DNA of 64,000 nt from Phaeocystidibacter sp965659725. GTDB taxonomy: Bacteria > Bacteroidota > Bacteroidia > Flavobacteriales > Schleiferiaceae. Below the pieces are notes generated by a model. It was not told the DNA's origin. It ran no database searches and worked only from the letters and a program-made list of their open reading frames with translations. The DNA lies in assembly GCA_965659725.1 (NCBI GenBank), contig CBFHXG010000010.1, forward strand, positions 3,883 to 67,882, in the 5' to 3' direction. Shown here one piece after another: positions 8,406 through 16,726 of this stretch; position 1 is the first letter of the stretch; each line of letters opens with the position of its first letter. The position numbers and the translations under genes are program-made.

Positions 8406-9371
8406 TTAGAACTCAGAATAGTATCCGTTAACGAACACGTAAACATCAGGTGTTCCAGGAATGCGTTGCCACACTACAGTTGCTACCTTGATCTCTCCAT
8501 CCACGTGATCGATCAAATCGAAGTCAGGCTTCGGAACAGCGATCTCGATAGGAGTGAACTCATTACCGAAGATGTCTCCCACAAAGAAGTTTTGTCCCAA
8601 AGGATTGATCGTGCTGAGTGGTAGGCCATACACGTTTGTGTCATTCACGCCTGCGTACAACGCAACATCGTGATGCATGTATGGATCTCCTTGTGAGTAG
8701 AGGTAGGTTACTGAATCAACTTCTCCTACATTTTGGGTCCATACAGATGGAGCTCCACCGCCACCAGCTTGAAGCTCAGCAAGTGAACTCGCTTGTGTAA
8801 GGTCAATAGCCCCGTACTGTTTAGCAATGGCATTGTCGAGCATCACATAACTCTGCACGTAATAGTCAAGTTGATTATCAACGTACAATTTCACTTTAGG
8901 GTAGATGAGCCATGCGGTGTCATTCTCACGCGTTGCGTGCGCTACGCCCATACTTGGAGGGGTTTCAGACTCGATCATAACTTGGATTTGTTCCAATGGG
9001 TCAACACCCTGAGGAACCTGAAAACCGTTGATGAACAACTTGAAGGTGTTTGACATATCGTCGCCCAAGGTCAAGTATAGATCATTCTGGAAAGGTGTAT
9101 ATAGCGTATCCCCGGCATGAAGCGACATTGGGATGATCCTTCCTGGGTATCTTGCCTTGGCAATTTCCATCGCCAATTGAGTGGCTAAACAATTTCCACA
9201 ATCTACCGCAGTGATCTCGGTCATCCCGATCTGTTGGGTTTCCTGAACCGTAAGGTTATTTGATGGGTAGTTGCCTCCCGGTTCGTCTTTATCGTCCGGT
9301 GTTTCGCATGCGATCATACCCAATGCTACCACTGGCGCAATTACCGCATATCTCCAATGAAATCGTTTCAT
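8406..9371 (-). CDS. Omp28-like outer-membrane lipoprotein with thioredoxin-type CxxC
   Basis: 321 residues from the ATG at 9371. The signal peptide ends in a plausible lipobox (G-M-I-A-C, Cys22), so a lipoprotein is likely. After a flexible acidic/asparagine linker, the segment E-I-T-A-V-D-C-G-N-C (Cys58, Cys61) and the following helix resemble the E-x-T-G-x-x-C-x-x-C region of Omp28-family proteins, which have a thioredoxin-like first half. The second half is beta-rich and not recognised further. The role is unknown; surface or periplasmic redox or binding work is possible. An earlier ATG at 9398 is rejected because it precedes the signal peptide and lies next to a -7-like TATCTTGC. The family call is from motif resemblance only. 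Confidence 0.65.
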   Translation of the reverse strand: MKRFHWRYAVIAPVVALGMIACETPDDKDEPGGNYPSNNLTVQETQQIGMTEITAVDCGNCLATQLAMEIAKARYPGRIIPMSLHAGDTLYTPFQNDLYLTLGDDMSNTFKLFINGFQVPQGVDPLEQIQVMIESETPPSMGVAHATRENDTAWLIYPKVKLYVDNQLDYYVQSYVMLDNAIAKQYGAIDLTQASSLAELQAGGGGAPSVWTQNVGEVDSVTYLYSQGDPYMHHDVALYAGVNDTNVYGLPLSTINPLGQNFFVGDIFGNEFTPIEIAVPKPDFDLIDHVDGEIKVATVVWQRIPGTPDVYVFVNGYYSEF

Positions 9372-9460
9372 TCGATCTGTGTGTTTGTCGTTGAACATTG
9401 CAAGATAGAAATTTTAAAAGCAAGCCACGTGAAGAACTACCCTACGCGGCCTCTAATTTT

Positions 9461-10465
9461 TCACCTACTATCGGTATTGAGTATTAGAACGATTGGAAGG
9501 TGGTCCGAGTATCCAGAAGTGAAGAAGTTCCCCATCCAACTTCGCTTCACCGTGAATCCCGGTGAAGAGATGTTGGACTTCAACAAGTAGGGCCTTTTAT
9601 ACACATACACCGAATCAATTGCGGGAGTTGTAGTTCCTCTATTCCTAATGGTTATCCATTGATCCAAGTATGCCCAATGACCCGCATGAGCATGGGTGCC
9701 CGTACCTTCTTCCAGCGATCTCATGTGACACTCAGTTTCAAAGTATGTACTCATGCTATCACACAAGATCGATACGCTTTTATCCTCCGGTGCGTCATTG
9801 AAATCACCGGTGATGAATGCAGTGGAACTAGGATATTTCGCAAGGAGGTTACCGATCTCCCTCGATGCTGTTCTTGCCGCTGTACACCTCTTCCATTCAC
9901 TCGCTCGTTGACCACCACGACGTGAAGGCCAATGGTTGAGTACGATGTGTATCGTATCTCCAGATCCCAAGATTCCAGTAGAGATCAATATATCCCGAGT
10001 AGGATAACCATCCCTCAATAGTACAGGAATAGCCTCGGAATCAAAAATGGATACTCTCGATGGATCGTATAACATCCCCACATCAATGCCACGTTTATCC
10101 GGACTATCATAATGCACCACTCGGTAGCCAACATCCTTTAAGGCCGATCTCGTGGACAGTTGATAAAGCACATTTGCATTTTCTACCTCACACACACCGA
10201 TCACCGCCGGAGGTTCGAACCCAGAAGCATTACGTATCACCTTGGCCAAGCGATTCAACTTCGACCAATATTTGATTCGATCCCAACTCTTCGGAGAAGA
10301 AGGGAGGTACTCTTCATCCATCACCCCCAGGTCATCAATCGTGTCAAAGGCATTTTCCAAATTGTACCAAACCATCACCAGTGGTTGTCCAAGAGTAGCC
10401 TGTGTCACATCCTGCCCAACGCATGAAAGGGCATAAAAACTGAGAAGAATGGTATACTTTAGCAT
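9461..10465 (-). CDS. Secreted endonuclease/exonuclease/phosphatase-family protein
   Basis: 334 residues with a signal peptide (residues 1-17, S-C-V-G before Q18). The EEP fold is shown in order by W-Y-N-L-E-N-A-F-D near 33-41 (metal-binding Asn/Glu), V-I-G-V-C-E-V-E-N around 90-98, N-H-W-P-S-R-R-G-G around 178-186, T-G-D-F-N-D around 220-225 and the final S-D-H-L-P near 321-325. All catalytic positions appear intact, so it should be an active Mg-dependent phosphodiesterase in the periplasm or outside the cell. The substrate (DNA, RNA, lipid or inositol phosphate) cannot be told. Its start codon is only 3 bp from that of the divergent PAP2 gene. Confidence 0.88.
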   Translation of the reverse strand: MLKYTILLSFYALSCVGQDVTQATLGQPLVMVWYNLENAFDTIDDLGVMDEEYLPSSPKSWDRIKYWSKLNRLAKVIRNASGFEPPAVIGVCEVENANVLYQLSTRSALKDVGYRVVHYDSPDKRGIDVGMLYDPSRVSIFDSEAIPVLLRDGYPTRDILISTGILGSGDTIHIVLNHWPSRRGGQRASEWKRCTAARTASREIGNLLAKYPSSTAFITGDFNDAPEDKSVSILCDSMSTYFETECHMRSLEEGTGTHAHAGHWAYLDQWITIRNRGTTTPAIDSVYVYKRPYLLKSNISSPGFTVKRSWMGNFFTSGYSDHLPIVLILNTDSR

Positions 10466-10468
10466 GAC

Positions 10469-11251
10469 ATGAAAGTCGGATTTCGCATCTCATTTTGTCT
10501 GCTTTTCACCGCATCATTTTGTACACAAAGTGTTGCACAGGTTGTTGACAGCTCCTATTGGAAGGGGTGGTACGAAACACCCATCGATGTAGTAAACCTT
10601 TCGAGGTGGGATGAAAGGGCTTGGTGGACCGGCGCTGGTATACTTACGACCGGACTGATCGTTTATACGCAAGACGGAGTAATTCAAGATTGGTCTCAGA
10701 ACGTTCGATCTCCGTTCTCTGACAATCTCAGCACCTATGTAGGAGAACCCATGGGTAGTGGTCTGTATTCCCTCGGCGGATCTGCTGTGCTCCTCGGTGT
10801 GGGATATTTGACAGATGACAAGAAGCTTCAACGCACATCAGTGCAGGCTTTCAAGGCTTTTGTGCTCACTGGAGGAGCAACAGTGGTCTTGAAACAACTC
10901 ACACATCGGCCACGGCCATATGAATCGTCGGACCCCACACTTTGGCTGGGGCCATATGCGCTAACGGGCGACAACGACGCGTTCCCCAGTGGACATACCT
11001 CTACCGCGTGGGCCGTTGCTAGTGTATACGCACACAGTTATGCCGATAAGCCGTGGGTAGGCGTTACCGCCTATAGTTTGGCTGGACTTGCAGGTTGGGC
11101 CAGGATCAATGATAATCGGCACTGGGCTTCAGACGTTTTCTTTGGGGCGGCCTTAGGCTGGTATGTAGGGAGAACAATAGTCAAAAACGATAGCCGTCTG
11201 ACCATCTTGCCAACAGGTTCGTCGGTCTACCTTAGCTATTCGTTGGACTGA
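10469..11251 (+). CDS. PAP2-family (phosphatidic acid phosphatase-like) protein, exported
   Basis: 260 residues. The signal peptide spans residues 1-23 (S-V-A before Q24). The three-part acid-phosphatase signature is complete: K-x6-R-P in K-Q-L-T-H-R-P-R-P near residue 142, P-S-G-H-T around 168-172, and R-x5-H-x3-D in R-I-N-D-N-R-H-W-A-S-D around 210-220. It should hydrolyse a lipid phosphate or pyrophosphate on the periplasmic side. Compared with membrane-embedded PAP2 enzymes, the hydrophobic segments are short. The start is firm because the signal peptide begins there, yet only 3 bp separate it from the divergent EEP gene. Its 3' end overlaps the convergent beta-propeller-like gene by 16 bp. 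Confidence 0.9.
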   Translation: MKVGFRISFCLLFTASFCTQSVAQVVDSSYWKGWYETPIDVVNLSRWDERAWWTGAGILTTGLIVYTQDGVIQDWSQNVRSPFSDNLSTYVGEPMGSGLYSLGGSAVLLGVGYLTDDKKLQRTSVQAFKAFVLTGGATVVLKQLTHRPRPYESSDPTLWLGPYALTGDNDAFPSGHTSTAWAVASVYAHSYADKPWVGVTAYSLAGLAGWARINDNRHWASDVFFGAALGWYVGRTIVKNDSRLTILPTGSSVYLSYSLD

Positions 11252-12429
11252 TCTTCATTTTGGCGCTCCAAGACCTCTCGCCAATCTCCTTTCTTGGCAA
11301 CAAAGAAGCCATGCGGGAATCGCCCGATACGAATGTTTACGATATACATTCCGGTCTTTAACGCAGATACATCCACTATAAGATCCGTTTCTTCTCCTGC
11401 CCTAACTTCACCGATCTTGGAGGTTCGAACTCCTCGTCCATTTTCATCGAACAATTCCAGATATACCTTGCTGCTCACCAATGGGTCGATATGGATCGTC
11501 AACGTCGAGTCCATAAAGCGAGATTCGATGCTTACCTCCTCCCGCCTCATCAAAGTGTATTCTTCTAACTCCTCAGCTATGTTCAGGTAATAGACCTTAC
11601 CACCGCCTAAAGGAGATACCTCATCCGCGATAAGAAGTGTAGTGTCATTCCATGCAGTAATGGACTCCTTTTGAGTGAAGGATCCAAGAGAGAGGGTCAG
11701 TGGAAATCCTTCAAAGAATCGATCTTCCGGAAAGTCCATGAAGGCATATACCTTATCACTGCTCAACAAGAACAAATGCCTCCGATCTACACTCAACGTT
11801 GCATCGGTAACCCAACTCATTTCACGGATCAATCCGCCAAGAGATGTGGTGTCCATCGGATGAAATACCGCAACCTCATCTGCGTTACCTGAAGTAGCAC
11901 TAGCCTTGAAATGAATACTAGCTCCATCAAATTCACTTCTTCTGTTCTTGCTGAAGATGTGGAAACTTCCACCGTACCAGATCAAACTCTCCCAATCGAA
12001 GTCCGTAGTACCTTCAATCGAATCTATGGATACGTGAGTTCGAACGGCAAGTGGAGTAGGGAAGAGCGTGTCGTAGGTATGGTCTACCTGAGACCGAGGG
12101 ATCATGTAAATGGTGCGGTTCGTCCTCCGGTTCGCATTGTCTCCAATGTCGGCAACATACAGATTCCCGGCAATGTCCATCGTCAATGCTTCCCAATCGG
12201 TATTCTTCGCAGCTACAGGATAAGTGCCTACCCATTGCTCACCTCTAAACTCAAAGAGCAGAGGTTCATTTCCGCTATCGTTTATCATCCACAGGTATTC
12301 CCCATCAGTAGCCATTCCACTCACTTCTCGCAGTGAATCTGTAAGCGTCATCGTTACGGTAGCCTGACCTACCGAAGTCAACGATGTGAAAAACAAACTA
12401 GCGAATATGCAGAAGCGAACTGTCGCCAT
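11236..12429 (-). CDS. Secreted beta-propeller-like protein with an extended T9SS type A-like tail
   Basis: 397 residues with a signal peptide (1-21). Residues about 30-310 look like a repetitive propeller: recurring hydrophobic strands with W-E-A-L-T and D-F-D-W-E-S-L-I-W motifs resembling SdiA-regulated or esterase-like propellers. Residues about 320-380 resemble a T9SS type A sorting domain, with a Y-L-E-L-F-D-E-N-G strand, a D-V-S-A-L-K-T-G-M-Y-I-V-N turn and a final F-F-V-A-K-K strand. Unusually, some 17 charged residues follow the expected domain end, produced by reading into the 16-bp overlap with the convergent PAP2 gene. The start overlaps queA by 32 bp, so the two are probably cotranscribed. 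Function unknown. Confidence 0.75.
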   Translation of the reverse strand: MATVRFCIFASLFFTSLTSVGQATVTMTLTDSLREVSGMATDGEYLWMINDSGNEPLLFEFRGEQWVGTYPVAAKNTDWEALTMDIAGNLYVADIGDNANRRTNRTIYMIPRSQVDHTYDTLFPTPLAVRTHVSIDSIEGTTDFDWESLIWYGGSFHIFSKNRRSEFDGASIHFKASATSGNADEVAVFHPMDTTSLGGLIREMSWVTDATLSVDRRHLFLLSSDKVYAFMDFPEDRFFEGFPLTLSLGSFTQKESITAWNDTTLLIADEVSPLGGGKVYYLNIAEELEEYTLMRREEVSIESRFMDSTLTIHIDPLVSSKVYLELFDENGRGVRTSKIGEVRAGEETDLIVDVSALKTGMYIVNIRIGRFPHGFFVAKKGDWREVLERQNEDQSNE

Positions 12430-13609
12430 AACTTAAGAATCGATAATCGCTGTGGAGCGCATGATCATATACTTTTTTCCATTTACTTCCAAGACCAGCA
12501 GCCACTAGCAAGATCAACGTGCTGCAAGGTTGGTGGAAGTTAGTGATCAAACGATGGATAACCTTGTATTCATATCCAGGTGCGATGATGATCTGGGTCT
12601 TTCCTCGTAAGATCGACCGCCCATTTTCCTTCATCGCTGCAGCTAAAGCCGCTAAGGCCTTTTGAGGAGATGGAAGATCGGACATGTCGTACGGCGCCCA
12701 CTGATCGACATACACCTGATCGAAGTCTACTTCCTCGCCATTGAAAGCTCGTACACCGAGCCAATAAAGCGATTCTAGCGTTCTACAAGAGGTTGTTCCA
12801 ACTGCCGTTACCGTTCTGCCATCGATTAATTTTTCGATGAGGTCCCGGCGAACTTCGATGGCCTCCGAATGCATGTCATGGCCTTCCATTGTGTCTGAAC
12901 TCACAGGCTTGAAGGTTCCAGCACCAACATGTAGCACTACCCTTGCAAGCTCTACATTCTTACTTTCGAGACTCTTGAAGACAGCATCTGTAAAGTGTAG
13001 TCCGGCTGTAGGTGCGGCAACTGAGCCATCCCGAGTAGCATACACGGTTTGATATCGATCTACATCCTCAGGTTCGTCATTCCTGCGCATGTAAGGCGGA
13101 AGGGGTATATGTCCTAATTCTTCCAGTATGCCCGCAAAGTGCTTATCGGACTCCCAAGTGAATCGAACCTGAAAAGAGGATCCTTCCCGACCTAGCTTCT
13201 CGGCATTCAGAAGCACATTTCCATCGGAATCCAACCACGTGAGGTGCATATCATCCTTCCACTTCTTGGCATTTCCAACCATGCAATTGAAGTCAACCGT
13301 GCCTGTGGCAGACATGGCTGATTCAATGTCGACCTTGTAAGGGTCGATGCAGAATATCTCAATAGGCTTAAGCCCTTCCCCTCGTGGGTAGATCAAACGT
13401 GCACGTATCACCTTGGTTTCGTTGAAGACCAAAAGACTATCCTGCGGTAGGTGATTGTTCAACTCGGAGAAAATGGCGTCTTCAATAGAACCATCTGCTC
13501 TGAAAACTAAGAGTTTAGAGGAATCTCTTTTCGCTAAAGGGTGTTGCGCGATACGATGATCCGGGAGGTCGTACGTATAATCTTCAATTCGGATATCCTT
13601 TGGATGCAT
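12398..13609 (-). CDS. queA: S-adenosylmethionine:tRNA ribosyltransferase-isomerase family, long Bacteroidota form
   Basis: 403 residues against about 350 for typical QueA. The family converts preQ1 in tRNA anticodons to epoxyqueuosine using the ribosyl part of SAM. Visible signatures are Y-D-L-P-x-x-R-I-A near residues 13-21, L-L-V-F-N-E-T-K-V-I-R-A-R around 58-70, A-A-P-T-A-G-L-H-F around 195-203, and H-V-G-A-G-T-F-K-P-V around 224-233. N-F-H-Q-P-x-S-T-L near the C-terminus is also present. The extra length is spread in mid-protein insertions; related 400-residue forms are usual in this phylum. Whether this form does the canonical reaction is inferred. A clear -7 box precedes it. The 3' end runs into the next gene. 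Confidence 0.85.
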   Translation of the reverse strand: MHPKDIRIEDYTYDLPDHRIAQHPLAKRDSSKLLVFRADGSIEDAIFSELNNHLPQDSLLVFNETKVIRARLIYPRGEGLKPIEIFCIDPYKVDIESAMSATGTVDFNCMVGNAKKWKDDMHLTWLDSDGNVLLNAEKLGREGSSFQVRFTWESDKHFAGILEELGHIPLPPYMRRNDEPEDVDRYQTVYATRDGSVAAPTAGLHFTDAVFKSLESKNVELARVVLHVGAGTFKPVSSDTMEGHDMHSEAIEVRRDLIEKLIDGRTVTAVGTTSCRTLESLYWLGVRAFNGEEVDFDQVYVDQWAPYDMSDLPSPQKALAALAAAMKENGRSILRGKTQIIIAPGYEYKVIHRLITNFHQPCSTLILLVAAGLGSKWKKVYDHALHSDYRFLSYGDSSLLHIR

Positions 13610-13625
13610 GCCACAGAATTTGCGA

Positions 13626-13633
13626 CAAAGATA
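13626..13633 (-). promoter_or_regulatory. -7 box of queA promoter (TATCTTTG on the minus strand)
   Basis: Exact TAnnTTTG match, 16 nt upstream of the queA ATG. The remainder of the 261-bp gap to the next gene shows nothing I recognise. Confidence 0.6.
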
Positions 13634-13870
13634 AGCTTCACTTATCGTTTTTCTCCCCCTTTTTCATTTCGGGGATTTACACGATGAAGGTTGCAATTAC
13701 CACGAAGATCAAACTGGCAATTAGGAGTATTGAGTCGCCATAGGTAATAGTCATGAGAGAGTAATTTGTGTAAAGCTTTTGTAGTAACAAATGTCGTCAT
13801 TCGAATGGCTAGGGTAGGTAAGAATTGACCTACGTATCTCCATTCTTGATTCATTTACGTTCTTTGTGGC

Positions 13871-14995
13871 ATGGGAAAGAAAGTAGCGGTTGTGGTAACC
13901 AATGATCTCTCCACGGATCAACGCGTGCAGCGCACTATAGGCGTGCTACGTGATATGGGATTCGAAGTAACCTTTATTGGAAGAGAACTGCCTACTAGCA
14001 TGCCCTTCGAGCCCGAGTATAGAACGGTCAGATTCAAACTATCCTTTACGAAAGGAGCTGCTTTTTATGCATCTTTCAATTGGCGACTTTTCAAGTACTT
14101 GATGGCATCAGAGTTCGATCTGTTCCTGGCGAATGATCTCGATACCCTCTTGGCCGTTGGATACGCTTCGAAGTATAAACAGATACCGTTCATTTACGAC
14201 AGTCACGAGTTCTTTACAGGCGTTCCTGAAATTCAGGATCGACCTTTTGTGATGAAGACCTGGAAGTGGATAGAAAGGAAGTTCTATTCCGCAGCATCAG
14301 CACGGATCACGGTAAACAGATCCATTGCCAGACTTCTGGAAAGTGCTTATGGAGGGGAAGAGCCCCATGTGGTCCGAAATATTGGTCAACGCCCACCTCA
14401 TGTTCCCGAGAAAACACGTCGCGAGCTTGGTTTACCTGAAGATGCTTTCATCTTTATCAATCAAGGTTCTGGGATCAATGTGGACAGAGGTATGGAAGAA
14501 GCAGTGCAGGCCATAAAAAAGGTGGATGAGGCCACCCTTCTCATCGTTGGAGGAGGGGATGTGATCCCGATGCTCAAGAAGCAAGTGGCAGATGAACAGC
14601 TGGGGGAGAAGGTCATCTTCGTGGATAAGGTGCCTTATGCAGACCTGCTAGCTTATACCAAATTGGCCAACTGCGGTTTGAGCTTGGATAAGCCGAACTC
14701 TATCAATTACATGTATAGCCTGCCCAATAAGCTCTTCGATTACATTCACTCTGATCTTCCCGTGATCACCTCCCAAGTAGTTGAGGTAAAACGGATCGTG
14801 GATGAATATTCCATCGGGATCACCGTGAATAGTGCAGATGTGAATGAGTTGGCCAATGCCATGGAGCAGATGAAGACGAGATCGAAAGATCAATACTCTG
14901 CTGGACTAGCACGAGCAAAGGCAGAGCTGAATTGGAATCAGGAACGCAAAGTTTTAGAAGAGGTCTTTACACCCTTTCTCAGCGAGCAGAAGTAG
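13871..14995 (+). CDS. Glycosyltransferase, GT4-like (GT-B fold)
   Basis: 374 residues, cytosolic or peripheral membrane. The N-terminal Rossmann domain starts V-A-V-V-V-T-N-D-L-S-T-D-Q-R-V near residue 5, the pattern of Bacteroidota GT4 enzymes for cell-surface glycans. Residues 90-115 give A-N-D-L-D-T-L and Y-D-S-H-E-F-F. The C-terminal nucleotide-sugar domain has I-N-Q-G-S-G, L-L-I-V-G-G-G-D and S-L-P-N-K-L-F-D-Y-I-H-S, the helix containing the usual E/D donor contact. The donor and acceptor are unknown. The ATG lies 4 nt after a TTTG, so little or no leader is expected. Its 3' end overlaps the convergent GT2 gene by 58 bp. Confidence 0.88.
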   Translation: MGKKVAVVVTNDLSTDQRVQRTIGVLRDMGFEVTFIGRELPTSMPFEPEYRTVRFKLSFTKGAAFYASFNWRLFKYLMASEFDLFLANDLDTLLAVGYASKYKQIPFIYDSHEFFTGVPEIQDRPFVMKTWKWIERKFYSAASARITVNRSIARLLESAYGGEEPHVVRNIGQRPPHVPEKTRRELGLPEDAFIFINQGSGINVDRGMEEAVQAIKKVDEATLLIVGGGDVIPMLKKQVADEQLGEKVIFVDKVPYADLLAYTKLANCGLSLDKPNSINYMYSLPNKLFDYIHSDLPVITSQVVEVKRIVDEYSIGITVNSADVNELANAMEQMKTRSKDQYSAGLARAKAELNWNQERKVLEEVFTPFLSEQK

Positions 14996-15852
14996 CCCAA
15001 TTTCCAGAGATCGAAAATGAAGAGGTTGGGGTCAGTACCCAAAAGATTCTTTTCAAGGACACCTCGAAGTCGTCTAAAAAGGAAACCCACGAGATGATCG
15101 GCCTTTACTTTGGCCAGTTTTTGCTGCATATCATACAGCCTGAAATCTTCGTCAACCATGCCCATTTTACAGAGCGCCTCCAGATTCTCAATGGAACGAG
15201 CCGTTTTGTTCAAGAAAACTTCAGCTGTCTCCAAGCCCGCATGTTCCACGGGTGAATCAATGTACATCGGACGAATAAAGGCGTATTTCAACTGCCTGCC
15301 GAACAAGGTATCTTCATGTCCATATTCCGTAATGGATTCATTGAACCTAACCTTGTTGAAGCTGTCCTTTCCGATCAAGAAAACGAAGGATAAGAAGGAT
15401 TGATAAGGATTCCTGCTTCGATCGATGGGTGATTTCATTTCCCTGTTCCTGCCGTATTTCCAGCGGAGACGGTACTCAGGACCGGGGTCCTCCATTTCAT
15501 AGTAAACGGTTCCACCAATGGCCGATTCAGAATGCTTGGCCTTCCAGAATCTATCCAATGTATCGGTGTGAATCATCACGGCATCACTGTCAATAAAGAA
15601 CAGCCACTCACCTTTGGCTTGATCGGCCAGATGGTTCCTGTTGGCAGATCTTCCTTGGCGTTCATTCCATCGAAAGTACGACACCCCTTCCAGTTCATTC
15701 AAGGTTCTATTAGCCTCTAAATGAACATCGGTAGTAGCTTGATCACAGATCAGGATCTCAAAATCAGTGGGTAGTTCAATGGCTTGAGCGTGAAGATCTT
15801 TCACGAGCCTTACCACATTCTCATCAAAATTTGGAATGAGGATCGATAGCAC
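14938..15852 (-). CDS. Glycosyltransferase family 2 (GT-A fold)
   Basis: 304 residues. The N-terminus L-S-I-L-I-P-N-F-D-E-N starts the GT-A nucleotide-binding fold. R-W-N-E-R-Q-G-R-S-A-N-R-N is the acceptor-side loop, and F-F-I-D-S-D-A-V near residues 86-93 contains the DxD-type metal site. F-N-E-S-I-T-E-Y-G-H-E-D-T-L-F around residue 178-192 matches the catalytic E-D region of surface-glycan GT2 enzymes. A basic amphipathic C-terminal part may associate with the membrane. It starts 2 bp after ftsE, so the two form an operon. The tail overlaps the GT4 gene by 58 bp in opposite orientation. The pairing of GT2 and GT4 suggests a shared envelope glycan, by inference. Confidence 0.88.
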   Translation of the reverse strand: MLSILIPNFDENVVRLVKDLHAQAIELPTDFEILICDQATTDVHLEANRTLNELEGVSYFRWNERQGRSANRNHLADQAKGEWLFFIDSDAVMIHTDTLDRFWKAKHSESAIGGTVYYEMEDPGPEYRLRWKYGRNREMKSPIDRSRNPYQSFLSFVFLIGKDSFNKVRFNESITEYGHEDTLFGRQLKYAFIRPMYIDSPVEHAGLETAEVFLNKTARSIENLEALCKMGMVDEDFRLYDMQQKLAKVKADHLVGFLFRRLRGVLEKNLLGTDPNLFIFDLWKLGYFCSLRKGVKTSSKTLRS

Positions 15853-15854
15853 GA

Positions 15855-16544
15855 TCAGAGTGTGTTTTGAACGGTTTTTACAACCTTGCCATCCTCACAT
15901 TTCCATGTGTCGAATGGGAATTTCAGAATGAGTGAATAATCGTGGGTTGCCATGAGAATGGCTCTTCCATTCTGACAAATTTCGCTGAGGAGGATCATGA
16001 TCTCTTCGGATGTTCTAGGATCTAAATTACCCGTAGGCTCATCGGCTAGGATCAACTCTGGATCATTCAACAATGCTCGCGCAATGGCAACCCGCTGCTG
16101 CTCACCGCCAGAGATCTGGAATGGCATCTTATGTCCTTTCGTAGCCATACCTACTTTGGTCAATACCTCCTGAATGCGCTTGTCCATCTTCTTCTTATCC
16201 TTCCAACCAGTGGCCTTGAGGACAAATAAGAGGTTATCGTGAACGTTGCGGTCTGTCAGCAATTGAAAATCTTGGAATACTACCCCCATCTTCCTGCGGA
16301 GGAAGGGAATCTCCTTCTCTTTCAATTTGTTCAGGTCGTACCCCACGATGCTTCCAGTCCCTTTTTTCAAAGGAAGGTCGCCGTAAAGGGTTTTCAGCAA
16401 ACTCGATTTTCCCGAACCGGTCTGTCCGATGAGATAAACGAATTGCCCTTCATTGATCTCAATGTTCACATCGTGCAATACCAAATGCTGACCTTGATGG
16501 ATGTGGGCTTCTTTAAGCGATAGAATGGAGGCGTTGCTCATCAT
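15855..16544 (-). CDS. ftsE: Cell-division ABC transporter ATP-binding protein FtsE-like
   Basis: 229 residues, a single ABC ATPase domain. Walker A is G-Q-T-G-S-G-K-S-S near residue 40; a Q-loop follows in V-F-Q-D-F-Q-L-L; the signature I-S-G-G-E-Q-Q-R is near 144; Walker B L-I-L-A-D-E-P-T-G-N-L-D follows. The H-loop is in A-T-H-D-Y. The Q-D-F-Q-L-L and E-P-T-G-N-L-D wording fits FtsE, which with FtsX controls peptidoglycan hydrolases at the septum. No ftsX is adjacent, so LolD/MacB-type alternatives are possible, though this sequence is the usual FtsE form in the phylum. Two adjacent ATG codons (16544, 16541) are possible starts. A TTCCTTTG -7-like box lies at 16564-16571 on the minus strand. 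Confidence 0.85.
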   Translation of the reverse strand: MMSNASILSLKEAHIHQGQHLVLHDVNIEINEGQFVYLIGQTGSGKSSLLKTLYGDLPLKKGTGSIVGYDLNKLKEKEIPFLRRKMGVVFQDFQLLTDRNVHDNLLFVLKATGWKDKKKMDKRIQEVLTKVGMATKGHKMPFQISGGEQQRVAIARALLNDPELILADEPTGNLDPRTSEEIMILLSEICQNGRAILMATHDYSLILKFPFDTWKCEDGKVVKTVQNTL

Positions 16545-16694
16545 GACAAATTAACCGTTACCACAAAGGAACGAATTTAACCGTGTGGAATATATACCAA
16601 ACCATCGCGTCTTCGTTGGGAGATAGAAGAAGCTGCTAACAATTCATGTTGAATAACTGATGGAGTAGTGTCTAAAAGAGATGTACTAGACCCC

Positions 16695-16702
16695 TAATTT
16701 TG
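16695..16702 (+). promoter_or_regulatory. -7 box of the TPR-barrel operon promoter (TAATTTTG)
   Basis: Exact TAnnTTTG match, 24 nt before the ATG at 16727. Its final TTG is an in-frame false start. Confidence 0.6.
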
Positions 16703-16726
16703 ACGTATAATCCGAAATCTGTCTCA

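Noticed and set aside
9461..10465. A secreted DNase as part of a defence or competition system
   Set aside because: The EEP fold alone does not give nucleic acid specificity, and no toxin, immunity or defence gene is adjacent.
13642..13854. A 70-codon minus-strand frame upstream of queA
   Set aside because: It ends just before the queA promoter, has no family resemblance or signal peptide and an odd composition; treated as spacer.
16564..16690. Possible small gene between ftsE and the TPR protein
   Set aside because: No frame of useful length or family; the 150-bp gap is adequately explained by two divergent promoters.
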